Positions 54,982 to 63,418 of a stretch of DNA of 64,000 nt are shown here, in pieces. The stretch covers positions 1 to 64,000 of the forward strand of contig DDFC01000027.1 of NCBI GenBank assembly GCA_002336895.1. The letters are read 5' to 3'. This stretch comes from Verrucomicrobiaceae bacterium UBA1938 (GTDB lineage Bacteria; Verrucomicrobiota; Verrucomicrobiia; Verrucomicrobiales; Verrucomicrobiaceae). The notes under the pieces are model-generated. The model did no database searches. It was not told the DNA's origin and worked only from the letters and a program-made list of their open reading frames with translations. Position 1 is the stretch's first letter. Every line of letters begins with the position of its first letter. Both the position numbers and the translations under genes were made by a program.

Positions 54982-55011
54982 TCGATTGATGTCCGTCAGC
55001 AGCGCGGTGCC

Positions 55012-55581
55012 TTATACCACATGCAGTTGAAAACGAGTCTGTCAGGATCACAGACAATGAGAGTGCGGCAGGCTCTGGAGCGTGAAAGCAAGAAGCAAAA
55101 TTTGGAGTGCGGTTGCGGAGTGAGGCGCGGCCTGTCCTCCGTGGCTCGCAGAGCGAAGGGGGAAACGCAGCTGCCGCTTTGATTGATTCTTCGCTCACCC
55201 TGCGGGCTCCTTTCAGTCGTCTGTTTGCCTTCGGCTATCTCCGATACGCTCCGGTTCGCTTCGCCTGGCTCCGCAGGCGGGTGAGTATGCGCGGACCACA
55301 GGCACCCGAAGGCGGAGCATGCAGGGATGCGCAGGCGCGGTGTGCCTTCGAAAACCACGAGAGGCTCGAAAGCGGCAGCTGCGCTCATTCTTCGCTGCGC
55401 AGCCGCATTGATTCGCTATCGCTCACCCCTTCGGGGCAGCCTGCGGCCGTCTATCTCCGCTTCGCTCCGGTTCCAAATTCAGACGCACTCCATGCCTGCT
55501 GATGATCCTTCACCGCCATGCTGCGTGCCCAGGCATGCGGCGACTGGATGACAGACCTGTTTTCAACGAATCGTGGTATTA
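55012..55581 (+). repeat. MITE-like element, copy D (long interior)
   Basis: A 570-bp segment bounded by strong terminal inverted repeats: TTATACCACATGCAGTTGAA then AACGAGTCTGTCAGG at the left, and ATGACAGACCTGTTTTCAAC then GTGGTATTA at the right. The interior has no supportable gene and contains two related blocks (about 55185-55265 and 55385-55475, each with CGCTCACC, GGCTATCTCC- or CCGTCTATCTCC-like and GCTCCGGTTC). The last three bases are the stop codon (TAA on minus) of the next gene. Confidence 0.85.
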
Positions 55582-58575
55582 CTTTTTCATCAGATACGCA
55601 AAAAAGTCCTTCAGGTCCGCGTCGCTCATGCCGGTGGTGAGGCCTTCGGGCATGAGGGAGATGGGGGAGGCTTCGAGCTTTTCGATGTCGGTCTGCTTGA
55701 AGGCGGTTTTGTTGCCGGCCATGTCTTTGAGCACGATGCCGCTGGCGTCCTGCGCGTCCATGAGGCCGGTGAGGATCTGGCCGCCTTTCGTCTTCACGAT
55801 GTAGGCGCCGAAGCCCTCGCGGATCTCCATGCTGGGCATGAAGAGGTTGTCCAGCCAGAAGTCGGCGTTGGTGCGGTCATAGCCGGTGAGGTCGGGGCCG
55901 ATCTTGCCGCCTTCGCCAAAGAGGGTGTGGCAGATGGCGCAGCGGCCCATGAACTGGATCTTGCCTTTGGCGGGATCTCCGAGGCCGGTTTTGACCACCG
56001 CCTTGATGCGCTCAGACTCCTTCTTTTTCTCGGGTGTCGGTCCGGTGGCCAGCAGGCCCTTCCAGTGCTTGTCGATGGCTGCATCAATCTCAGCGTCTTT
56101 GTGCAGGCTGAGCTGGCGCACGATGTCCACGGTGAACTGCTTGGCGGGGATCTTCCATTCGTTCACAAAGCTCACCAGAATTTGAGCCCATTCCTTGCGT
56201 CCGGCCATCACACGCAGGGCGTCCTCACGCAGCGCCTTGTCTCCGGCGATCTGGCCTTCCCAGCCCAGCAGCAGGGCCTCGGGGATGCGTTTGTCATCAA
56301 ACTTGGCGGCGGCCTGCAGGATGCCACGCTTGAGGCTGGGTGGGTTGGTGCTCTTGAGGATGTTCACCATCGGCATCACCGCCTCCTGCTTGCCCAGTTC
56401 GGCCAGGGTCTTGGCGATGGCGATGCGCGCGGTGTTGCTGGCCTTCTTGTCTTCCAGCAACTTCAGCGCGCTTTTGAGCGCATCTGCGCTGCCGCTGCGC
56501 AGCGCCAGCGTGAGATCGCCGCCGCTCTGCTTGGCGATATAGTCATTGAGCGCCTTCGTCAGCGCCTCGGGCAGCTTCGGCATCTCCGCGCCTTCAAAGG
56601 CGGAGGCGATGCCGGCGATGAACTTGCCACGCAGCGCTTCGTCGTTCGTCAGCGCGAGAAGATCGGCGCAGGACTGCAGGTTTTCCTCACCTCCGGCCAG
56701 GGCGTAGCGTTTCGCGAGCTTCTCAGCGAGGTTGTCGCGGAAGAGCTTGGTCTTGAGGAAGGCGGTGTCGGATTTGAGGAAGGCGAAGACGGCTGAGCGT
56801 TCCTTCTCCGCCTTGGATTCCAGCGCCCACCATGCGAGGAGCGGCAGGTGGCCGCTGACGTCTTCCGCATCGCCGGCCCAAAGGAGGGGCAGGGCGGATT
56901 TGGCGGGGAGCTTCTTGGCGGTGGCGAGGATCTGAGCGCGCACTTCAGGGTGCTGCTCGGTCTTGGCTTCCTTCAGCAGGCCGTCCACATCGCGGCTTTC
57001 TTCTCCCACCATCTTCACGCACCAGCGGCGGATGTAGGGATCGTTGCTCGTGAAAGGCAGCTCATCAGCCAGTCCCAGCGCATCCAGCGCCCACAGGGTT
57101 TCGAGAGTCTGCGGCATGGCCTTCAGTTTAGGGCCCAGATCGGTGAGGTGACGCCACGCGATTTCGTGAATGGCCTGCTTCCGGAACCACTCGTTCGGAT
57201 GGCTCAGATAGCTGAGAAGCTCGTCACCACTCGCCTTGCTGAGATCAAAGGGCTTCAGCTTCGGCGCGCCAGCGGCAGGGCGTACGCGGTAGATGCGGCC
57301 GCTCGTTTTGTGCCAGTCGTCGATGGGGCTCACGTGGCTGAGGCGGGTGTCGTACCAGTCGGCCATGTAGAAGCCGCCGTCCGGGCCCACACCGGCCCAC
57401 ACGGGGCGGAACCAGCGGTCAGGGGTGCTGAGCAGGTTTTCCTCGTCCTTGGTGCGGAAGGTGGAGCCTTCCGGGATGCGCTCGCTGACATACACGAGGT
57501 TTTGCAGGGCATTGGGAGCGATGATCTTGCCCTCGTAGGCGCTGCCAAGCAGCCCGCCTTCATACACGGTGAAGGCCTGCGGGAAGCGTTTATTGTCACC
57601 TTGATGGTTCATGTGCTCAAACCAGCCGAAGGCATACGGATTGGTCAGCGGGCCATGCTTGCCCCAGCCTTTGATGCCGTAGCTGCCCTGCTCGTAGTGC
57701 ATGCCGCGGCTGGCACCGTTGGTGCCGGAGAAGAGGCGGCCCTTGCTGTCGATGTCCAGGCTGAAGGTATTGCCGCCGCCCTCGGCGTAGATTTCAAAGG
57801 TCTTCTTGATGGGGTGAAAGCGCCAGATGCACTGGCCCTCCCACTTCACGTTCTTGGTGCTGGCGCTGCTCACGTTGCCGGTGGTGGTGCTGCCATTGGC
57901 ACCGTAGAGCCAGCCGTCCATGCCCCACTGCAGATTGGTGGCCACGCTGTGGGTGTCCTCCAGGCCAAAGCCGCTGAGCTCCACCTCAGGCGTGTCACTA
58001 TCTGGCTTGGCATCAAAGTCCGCGTCTGGATAGCTCAGCAGGTAGGGCGGGTTCAGCACCCAGATGCGGCCCATGCCATGCAGCGCGGCGCTGGCGATGT
58101 TCAGGCCCGTGATGACGTCCTCGTGCTTGTCAAAGAAGCCGTCGCCATCCGTGTCTTCAAAGACGGTGATCTTGTCCGCGCCCTTCTCCCCGCGCGGTGG
58201 CGGCAGCGGCACCTTGTCAAATTTGGCGCGCAGGTGCTGGTCATAGCTGATGATCTTCAGCCCTGCGGGAAACTGGTACTGGCGGTACTGCACCACCCAC
58301 ATGCGGCCTTTGGAGTCCCAGCTTGCGTACAGCGGCTGCTCCACCACGGGCTCGGCAGCCATGAGGTCGATGGCGACATCGCTGCGTGTTTTGAATTTCT
58401 TCAGCGCCTCTTCCGGGGGCGTGGGCGGGGTGTCGTCGCGCATCACTCCGCGTCCGGCGCGGGTCTCCATGATCTTCTTCACCGCCTCATTGCCGGCCAC
58501 GGCGTCGGGCTTGACGTTGGGGTCGGCGGCGAGCGCGGAACTGCCTAGCAGGAGGAGGAAAAGACGCGTGTTCAT
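55579..58575 (-). CDS. PVC-type heme-binding CxxCH protein (membrane-bound dehydrogenase-like)
   Basis: A 998-residue exported protein (signal MNTRLFLLLLGSSALAA). The N-terminal half (about 60-430) is a beta-propeller of the PVC dehydrogenase family (DLMAAEPVVEQPLYASWDSK; DTHSVATNLQWGMDGWLYGA; GPDGGFYMADWYDTRLSHVS). The middle (~440-850) is made of HEAT-like helical repeats. The C-terminus is a cytochrome c domain with Cys879-Ala-Ile-Cys882-His883 and GPDLTGYDRTNADFWLDNLF. It is likely a periplasmic sugar or alcohol dehydrogenase linked to electron transport; substrate unknown. Its TAA stop is the end of repeat copy D. Confidence 0.93.
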   Translation of the reverse strand: MNTRLFLLLLGSSALAADPNVKPDAVAGNEAVKKIMETRAGRGVMRDDTPPTPPEEALKKFKTRSDVAIDLMAAEPVVEQPLYASWDSKGRMWVVQYRQYQFPAGLKIISYDQHLRAKFDKVPLPPPRGEKGADKITVFEDTDGDGFFDKHEDVITGLNIASAALHGMGRIWVLNPPYLLSYPDADFDAKPDSDTPEVELSGFGLEDTHSVATNLQWGMDGWLYGANGSTTTGNVSSASTKNVKWEGQCIWRFHPIKKTFEIYAEGGGNTFSLDIDSKGRLFSGTNGASRGMHYEQGSYGIKGWGKHGPLTNPYAFGWFEHMNHQGDNKRFPQAFTVYEGGLLGSAYEGKIIAPNALQNLVYVSERIPEGSTFRTKDEENLLSTPDRWFRPVWAGVGPDGGFYMADWYDTRLSHVSPIDDWHKTSGRIYRVRPAAGAPKLKPFDLSKASGDELLSYLSHPNEWFRKQAIHEIAWRHLTDLGPKLKAMPQTLETLWALDALGLADELPFTSNDPYIRRWCVKMVGEESRDVDGLLKEAKTEQHPEVRAQILATAKKLPAKSALPLLWAGDAEDVSGHLPLLAWWALESKAEKERSAVFAFLKSDTAFLKTKLFRDNLAEKLAKRYALAGGEENLQSCADLLALTNDEALRGKFIAGIASAFEGAEMPKLPEALTKALNDYIAKQSGGDLTLALRSGSADALKSALKLLEDKKASNTARIAIAKTLAELGKQEAVMPMVNILKSTNPPSLKRGILQAAAKFDDKRIPEALLLGWEGQIAGDKALREDALRVMAGRKEWAQILVSFVNEWKIPAKQFTVDIVRQLSLHKDAEIDAAIDKHWKGLLATGPTPEKKKESERIKAVVKTGLGDPAKGKIQFMGRCAICHTLFGEGGKIGPDLTGYDRTNADFWLDNLFMPSMEIREGFGAYIVKTKGGQILTGLMDAQDASGIVLKDMAGNKTAFKQTDIEKLEASPISLMPEGLTTGMSDADLKDFFAYLMKK

Positions 58576-58716
58576 GGGCGGGGAGGATTAACAAACGGAG
58601 CGGCGGCGCATTCTTGCCAGCTTATCACCGGTTCCGGTATTTTCGTGTGACAGAAAAAGGGTGGCGACAGGGTTTGATTTCCGCTCCAATGCGATGAACG
58701 ACTCCAAAGACACCCT

Positions 58717-59877
58717 ATGGCTGACTCTTATACTGAAGTGACGACGCAAAACTGGTTCAGCCGCCTCGGCGAATCATTCAAAGGCATTCTCATGGGGCTC
58801 ATCCTTGTCCCGTTCATGATTTTCATGCTGTGGTGCAATGAGAGTGAGGCCGTCACCTACGCCAAGAGCCTGAAGGAGGGGGCGGCTGTCATGGTGGAGG
58901 CCACGGCGAGCAAGATAGACCCTGGTCATGATCGCAAGCTGGTGCATGTGATGGGGGAGGCCGCTGCCGCTTCCGATGTTGTCGATACGCATTATGGCAT
59001 TCGCGTGCCGGCTCTCCGTCTGGTGCGGCAGGAAAAAATCTACCAGTGGGTGGAGCACAAGAAAACGCAGACCCGTCAAAAAACCGGTGGCAGCGAGGAA
59101 ACCACCACCACCTACACCTATGAGCGGAAATGGGCTGACAGTCCGGCGAACTCCACCGAGTTCAATCATCCCGAAGGCCACGAAAATCGTGGCAGCCTGA
59201 TCGTGGGCGATGCCAACATGACGGCGAGCAAGGTCTCTCTGGGCGCCTACCGAGTGCCGGAAAGCTTTGTGAAGAGAATGGGCCGCCCGCAGGCGCATGC
59301 CGTGGCAGAGGCAGACCTGGCGCGACTGCCCGTTGATCTCAAGTCCCGAGCCAAGCTGAGCGCCGGAGTTTTCTACTTTGGTACAGATCCCCAGTCCCCC
59401 CAGATTGGCGATGTGAGAGTTTCCTTTGAAGTCGTGCCACCCGGCTCATTCAGCATCCTGGCGGCCCAGGTGGGCGACAGCTTTGAGCCCTACCAGACCA
59501 AAGCCGGCGACCCGATCGACTTCATCGAGTCTGGCGAAGTCAGTGCCGAAAAGATGTTCAAAGACGCTGCCGCCGCCAATGCCTTCATGACGTGGGTAAA
59601 GCGCTTTTTTGGCTTCGTCATCATGGCGGTGGGTTTCATTCTCATCCTGCGCCCCTTGAGCGTGCTGGGCAGCGTGGTCCCCCTCATTGGAAACATCATC
59701 GGGCTGGGGGCAGGTCTGATTGCCTTTGTGCTGGCCGGGGTCATTTCCTTCGTGGTCATCGCCGTCGCCTGGATCTTCGTCCGCCCGCTGCTGGCTCTGG
59801 CGCTGCTGGCCGTGGCCGCCGGGGGAGTTCTCCTCATGCAGAAGATGGCTGCGGCCAGAAAACCTGCTGTGGCATAG
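58717..59877 (+). CDS. TMEM43 (LUMA) family membrane protein
   Basis: A 386-residue protein. One membrane segment near the N-terminus (residues ~23-42, GILMGLILVPFMIFMLWCNE) is followed by a large non-cytoplasmic beta-rich domain (~50-290) and three or four C-terminal membrane segments (FFGFVIMAVGFILILRPL; LIGNIIGLGAGLIAFVLAGV; ISFVVIAVAWIFVRPLLALA). This topology, the N-E-x-E-A motif and VSLGAYRVPESFVKRM match TMEM43, a family shared by bacteria and animals. Function in bacteria is unknown. The kinase gene begins 75 bases downstream, in the same direction. Confidence 0.85.
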   Translation: MADSYTEVTTQNWFSRLGESFKGILMGLILVPFMIFMLWCNESEAVTYAKSLKEGAAVMVEATASKIDPGHDRKLVHVMGEAAAASDVVDTHYGIRVPALRLVRQEKIYQWVEHKKTQTRQKTGGSEETTTTYTYERKWADSPANSTEFNHPEGHENRGSLIVGDANMTASKVSLGAYRVPESFVKRMGRPQAHAVAEADLARLPVDLKSRAKLSAGVFYFGTDPQSPQIGDVRVSFEVVPPGSFSILAAQVGDSFEPYQTKAGDPIDFIESGEVSAEKMFKDAAAANAFMTWVKRFFGFVIMAVGFILILRPLSVLGSVVPLIGNIIGLGAGLIAFVLAGVISFVVIAVAWIFVRPLLALALLAVAAGGVLLMQKMAAARKPAVA

Positions 59878-59951
59878 CGAAGTAAGCCTAAATATATTCC
59901 AATGTTTATGGTTGTTGCTCCCGTAAAGAGGTGTGTCACAGTACCTGACTG

Positions 59952-61247
59952 ATGCGCCTTACCAGCAGTTCCAGCACCGCCGCACCCCTCGTGACGCGCT
60001 CCGCGCCGCCCACGTCGCAGGAGCTTACGGCCATGATGCCGTTTGGGCGGTATTCCGTGCAGGCACAGGTGGGCATCGGCGGCATGGGCACTGTTTACCG
60101 CGGCACCCAGCTCAGCCTGGGCCGTCCGGTGGCCATCAAGGTGCTGCGTGTGAGCGACGGCTACGACTTTGCCTTTGAAGACCGCTTTCGGCGCGAGGCG
60201 CGGGCCATGGCCACGCTGAACCACCCGAACATCGTCGCCATCTACGACTACGGCCACATCAGCACGGAGTTTCTCTTTTTCGTCATGGAGTTCGTCGATG
60301 GCACGGACCTCGGCGACATCATGCGCACCGGCCGCATGACGCGGGAGCTGGCGCTGCAGCTGCTGCCGCAGATCTGCGCCGGGCTGGAGTACGCGCACTC
60401 CAAGGGCATCGTGCACCGGGACATCAAGCCAGCGAACATCATGCTCACCCGCCAGGGCGAGGTGAAGATCACCGACTTTGGCCTGGCGAAGGATGTGATG
60501 CGCGCCCCATCCATGGTCACAGAAACGCACATGGTCATGGGCACGCCGGAGTACGCCGCACCGGAGCAGTTCAATGCGCACCGGCATGTGGACCACCGCG
60601 CAGATATTTATGCCCTGGGGGTGCTGATGTACCAGATGCTGACGGGGGCGCTGCCGCGCGGCTCCTGGCAGCCGCCCTCCAGCCTGCTGCCCGGACTGGA
60701 CCCCCGCCTGGATGCGGTCGTCATTCGTGCGCTGATGAACGACCCCGGGCACCGCTACCAGTCTGTGGGCGACATGCGCCGCGCCATCGAGGCCGCGATG
60801 GTGCCCGCCGCGCAGGCTCCCAGCAAGCCCATGCCCGTGGCCCAGCCCAGCGCCGGGCGCATCCTCCTGCTGGAGGACGATCTCATGGTGCGCGATCTCA
60901 TGCGCCGCGCCTTGGAAAAAGCCGGCTACGACGTGGTCGAAACCGGAGATGGCAAGGACACCCTGCGCCTCTACCAGGAAGCCATGTATCAGGGGCAGCC
61001 CTACGATCTGGCCATTCTCGACCTCACCATTCCCGATGGCATGTGCGGCCGGGAAACGATGCTCTACCTCCGGCGCATGGATCCGCAGATCCTCGCCATC
61101 GTCTCCTCCGGCTACCGGGACGATCCCGTGATGAAGGACTGCGCTGCCTACGGCTTTGCCGCCGCCCTGCCCAAACCCTACCAGGTGGAGGGCCTGCTGC
61201 AGATCGTGAATGGTGTGCTGGCTGTGGGGCGCAGGCGGACGCTATAA
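59952..61247 (+). CDS. Ser/Thr protein kinase fused to a response-regulator receiver domain
   Basis: A 431-residue cytoplasmic protein. The kinase domain (about 30-285) is complete: glycine loop GIGGMGTVY (41-49), Lys63 (VAIKVL), HRDIKPAN with Asp157, DFG (175-177) and the activation end GTPEYAAPE. A Pro-rich linker leads to a receiver domain (302-428): acidic pocket LLEDD (307-310), phospho-acceptor Asp357 (LAILDLTIPD), Ser386 and Lys408 (LPKPY). No DNA-binding output follows. A two-component signal could therefore tune the kinase, or the kinase could read phosphorelay state. The start may be 59952 or the ATG at 60033, just before FGRYSV. Confidence 0.93.
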   Translation: MRLTSSSSTAAPLVTRSAPPTSQELTAMMPFGRYSVQAQVGIGGMGTVYRGTQLSLGRPVAIKVLRVSDGYDFAFEDRFRREARAMATLNHPNIVAIYDYGHISTEFLFFVMEFVDGTDLGDIMRTGRMTRELALQLLPQICAGLEYAHSKGIVHRDIKPANIMLTRQGEVKITDFGLAKDVMRAPSMVTETHMVMGTPEYAAPEQFNAHRHVDHRADIYALGVLMYQMLTGALPRGSWQPPSSLLPGLDPRLDAVVIRALMNDPGHRYQSVGDMRRAIEAAMVPAAQAPSKPMPVAQPSAGRILLLEDDLMVRDLMRRALEKAGYDVVETGDGKDTLRLYQEAMYQGQPYDLAILDLTIPDGMCGRETMLYLRRMDPQILAIVSSGYRDDPVMKDCAAYGFAAALPKPYQVEGLLQIVNGVLAVGRRRTL

Positions 61248-61287
61248 GCACATTGCCAGCAAGGGCTTCCTGTCTTTAAATAAACGG

Positions 61288-62772
61288 ATGCTGACCCGGC
61301 TTAGAATCAAAGGCTTCAAAAATCTCTCTGATGTGGAGGTATTTTTTGGCCCCTTCACGTGCATTGCGGGTGCAAATGCGGTGGGGAAATCGAACCTTTT
61401 TGATGCCATTCGCTTTCTTTCCCTGCTAGCGGATATGAAGCTGGACGAAGCTGCACGTTCTATCCGGGCCGAAGACGATCGTAACGGAGACGTTCGCTCA
61501 CTTTTCACTAATGACGGGTACGCCGTTGCCAAAGAGATCGAATTCGATCTGGACATGATTGTTCCTCGTGAAGCAGTGGATGAACTTGGACAGACTGGAG
61601 AAGCCTCCACTACCTGCCTCAATTACAAGCTGAGGATTGGTTACCGTGAAACTGCAGACGATCGCAGACAGCTTGGCGAACTTGAGCTGTTGTTTGAGGA
61701 ATTAAACTACATCACACACACAGATGCAAGAAAACGGCTTCGTTTTCATCCTTCCAGGGCTTGGCTTGAATCGGTCATAGTTGGCCGTAAAACCAGCAAG
61801 CTCATTTCCACGCTGTCTGAAAGTGGAAAAACATTCGTGGTGCTGCATCAGGACGGTGCCGCGCGCACAGGGCTTAATAAACGTGGTGTTGGCTACAAGC
61901 GTGTTGCACGGCAGCTTCCACGTACTGTGCTTTCTGCGGGTGATGCGGACAGCCCGACGGTTCTCTGCGCGCGTGTCGAATTGCGCAGCTGGGAATTGCT
62001 GCAGCTAGAGCCTTCTGCGATGCGAGAGAGTGACAGCATCAATCAATCAACTGGTGTGGATGCCAGCGGTGCTCACATGGCGGCGACGCTTTATGAATTG
62101 GGTCGCATACCACTCATTCCAGGAACCCCGGCTGATCCTGAAGCTGTTTATCAACGGGTAAGCAACCGTCTATCAGAACTTCTGGGTGATGTTCGTGGTG
62201 TTGGGGTTGATGTGGATGAGAAGCGCGAACTTCTTTCCCTCTATTTGGTTGATCGCATGGGGGTCCGGACTCCGGCTCGTTCCCTGTCTGATGGCACCCT
62301 GAGTTTTATCGCGTTGGTCATCAAACAAATGGAAAGCCGTGGCAACAGGCTGCTTTGCATGGAAGAACCTGAGAATGGTATTCATCCACGCAGGATACCA
62401 GCGATCCTGGATCTGCTTCAGGATATTGCAGTGGATGTCTCGTCAGCGGTGGATGATGCCAATCCGCTTCGGCAGATAATAGTTAATACTCATTCTCCAT
62501 CAGTGGTTCAGCAGGTGCCAGATGAGTCGGTCCTTTTTGCCGAGACCGTTCCGTCATGGACTCCCGGTAGAAAGACTTTTGAGAGGCTCGTTTTTCGTAT
62601 CTTGCCTGATACTTGGCGCTCCAAGGATAACGATGACGAGATGATTGTAAAAAAAGCATCTCTGCTCGCATATTTGCGGGTGCCCGGCAAAAGGCGTGAA
62701 TCAGAAGACGAGGAGCACAAGGAGCGTCGTGTCATTGACAGCGCGTATGTGCAGACAGTCCTTGAACTATGA
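61288..62772 (+). CDS. AAA/ABC-type ATPase (OLD/RecF-like), putative defence effector partner
   Basis: A 494-residue P-loop ATPase of the AAA_21/AAA_15 (OLD, PtuA, AriA, GajA-like) kind. It starts MLTRLRIKGFKNLSDVEVFF with Walker A GANAVGKS (28-35). Late in the protein come the ABC signature RSLSDGTLSF (331-340), Walker B LLCMEEPENGIHP with Glu359/Glu360, and switch His402 (NTHSPS). A long insert between Walker A and signature is AT-richer than the neighbours. It ends in the ATGA overlap with a TOPRIM-like gene. Base use differs from flanks (61681-61740 has 24 G+C of 60), a sign of transfer. Likely anti-phage function; not proven. Confidence 0.88.
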   Translation: MLTRLRIKGFKNLSDVEVFFGPFTCIAGANAVGKSNLFDAIRFLSLLADMKLDEAARSIRAEDDRNGDVRSLFTNDGYAVAKEIEFDLDMIVPREAVDELGQTGEASTTCLNYKLRIGYRETADDRRQLGELELLFEELNYITHTDARKRLRFHPSRAWLESVIVGRKTSKLISTLSESGKTFVVLHQDGAARTGLNKRGVGYKRVARQLPRTVLSAGDADSPTVLCARVELRSWELLQLEPSAMRESDSINQSTGVDASGAHMAATLYELGRIPLIPGTPADPEAVYQRVSNRLSELLGDVRGVGVDVDEKRELLSLYLVDRMGVRTPARSLSDGTLSFIALVIKQMESRGNRLLCMEEPENGIHPRRIPAILDLLQDIAVDVSSAVDDANPLRQIIVNTHSPSVVQQVPDESVLFAETVPSWTPGRKTFERLVFRILPDTWRSKDNDDEMIVKKASLLAYLRVPGKRRESEDEEHKERRVIDSAYVQTVLEL

Positions 62773-63410
62773 ACGACGAGCAAAGGATGACGCGACGCTT
62801 TACACTGCTTGCAGACGGACCTGGAGACGAGGCTTTAATGCCTGTATTGCACTGGCTTTGGAAGGAACATCGTCCTGACGAGTTGTGCATAGGACACTTC
62901 GCCGATCTGGAGTACAGCAACCTCAAAAGCCGTGCACTGGAAGACAGGCTTGTGCCAGCACTGGATATATATCCTTGTGATTTGCTGTTTGTGCATCGTG
63001 ATGCCGAAAGAGAGGGGGCTGAAAAACGAATGAGAGAAATTCAGGCTGCGATGGCTGCTAAGTTGGCGGCAGGCAGCAGTCCTCCTGTCGTCTGCGTGGT
63101 GCCTGTGCGCATGAGCGAGGCATGGATGCTTTTCGATGAAAGAGCCATACGCAAAGCTGCTGCGAATCCCAACGGAACGATGCGCTTGCATCTGCCTCCC
63201 ATATCCAAGGTGGAGCAGATGCCTGATCCAAAAGCCAAGCTTCGCGAATTGCTACAAGAAGCGTGTGGTCTTCCCACTCAGCGTCTTCGTGGGTTTAATG
63301 CCTCTCGCGCTGCAAGGCTGGTAACTGAGTTTATCGAGGATTTTTCACCACTTCGTGAGCTTACTGCTTTTGCACGCATGGAAGCAGAGTTCAAACGAGT
63401 GAAGCTTTAA
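62769..63410 (+). CDS. TOPRIM-like/DUF4276-like protein, putative nuclease partner
   Basis: A 213-residue soluble protein. The N-terminal strand-loop FTLLADGPGDEALMPVL has the shape of a TOPRIM glutamate loop (usually EGxxDE; here Asp16-Gly-Pro-Gly-Asp20-Glu21). LLFVHRDAEREG (Asp78, Glu80) fits the DxD metal motif. VRMSEAWMLFDERAI resembles a conserved segment of DUF4276-type proteins. It overlaps the ATPase gene by four bases (ATGA), so expression is tightly coupled. Split ATPase plus TOPRIM pairs recall PARIS, or Gabija with its parts separated. AT-rich codons again differ from flanking genes. Function is inferred. Confidence 0.72.
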   Translation: MNDEQRMTRRFTLLADGPGDEALMPVLHWLWKEHRPDELCIGHFADLEYSNLKSRALEDRLVPALDIYPCDLLFVHRDAEREGAEKRMREIQAAMAAKLAAGSSPPVVCVVPVRMSEAWMLFDERAIRKAAANPNGTMRLHLPPISKVEQMPDPKAKLRELLQEACGLPTQRLRGFNASRAARLVTEFIEDFSPLRELTAFARMEAEFKRVKL

Positions 63411-63418
63411 CCCTCCTC

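Noticed and set aside
56848..58548. 566-codon plus-strand frame opposite the PVC dehydrogenase
   Set aside because: Same reason: compositional shadow of a high-GC gene with clear domains on the other strand.
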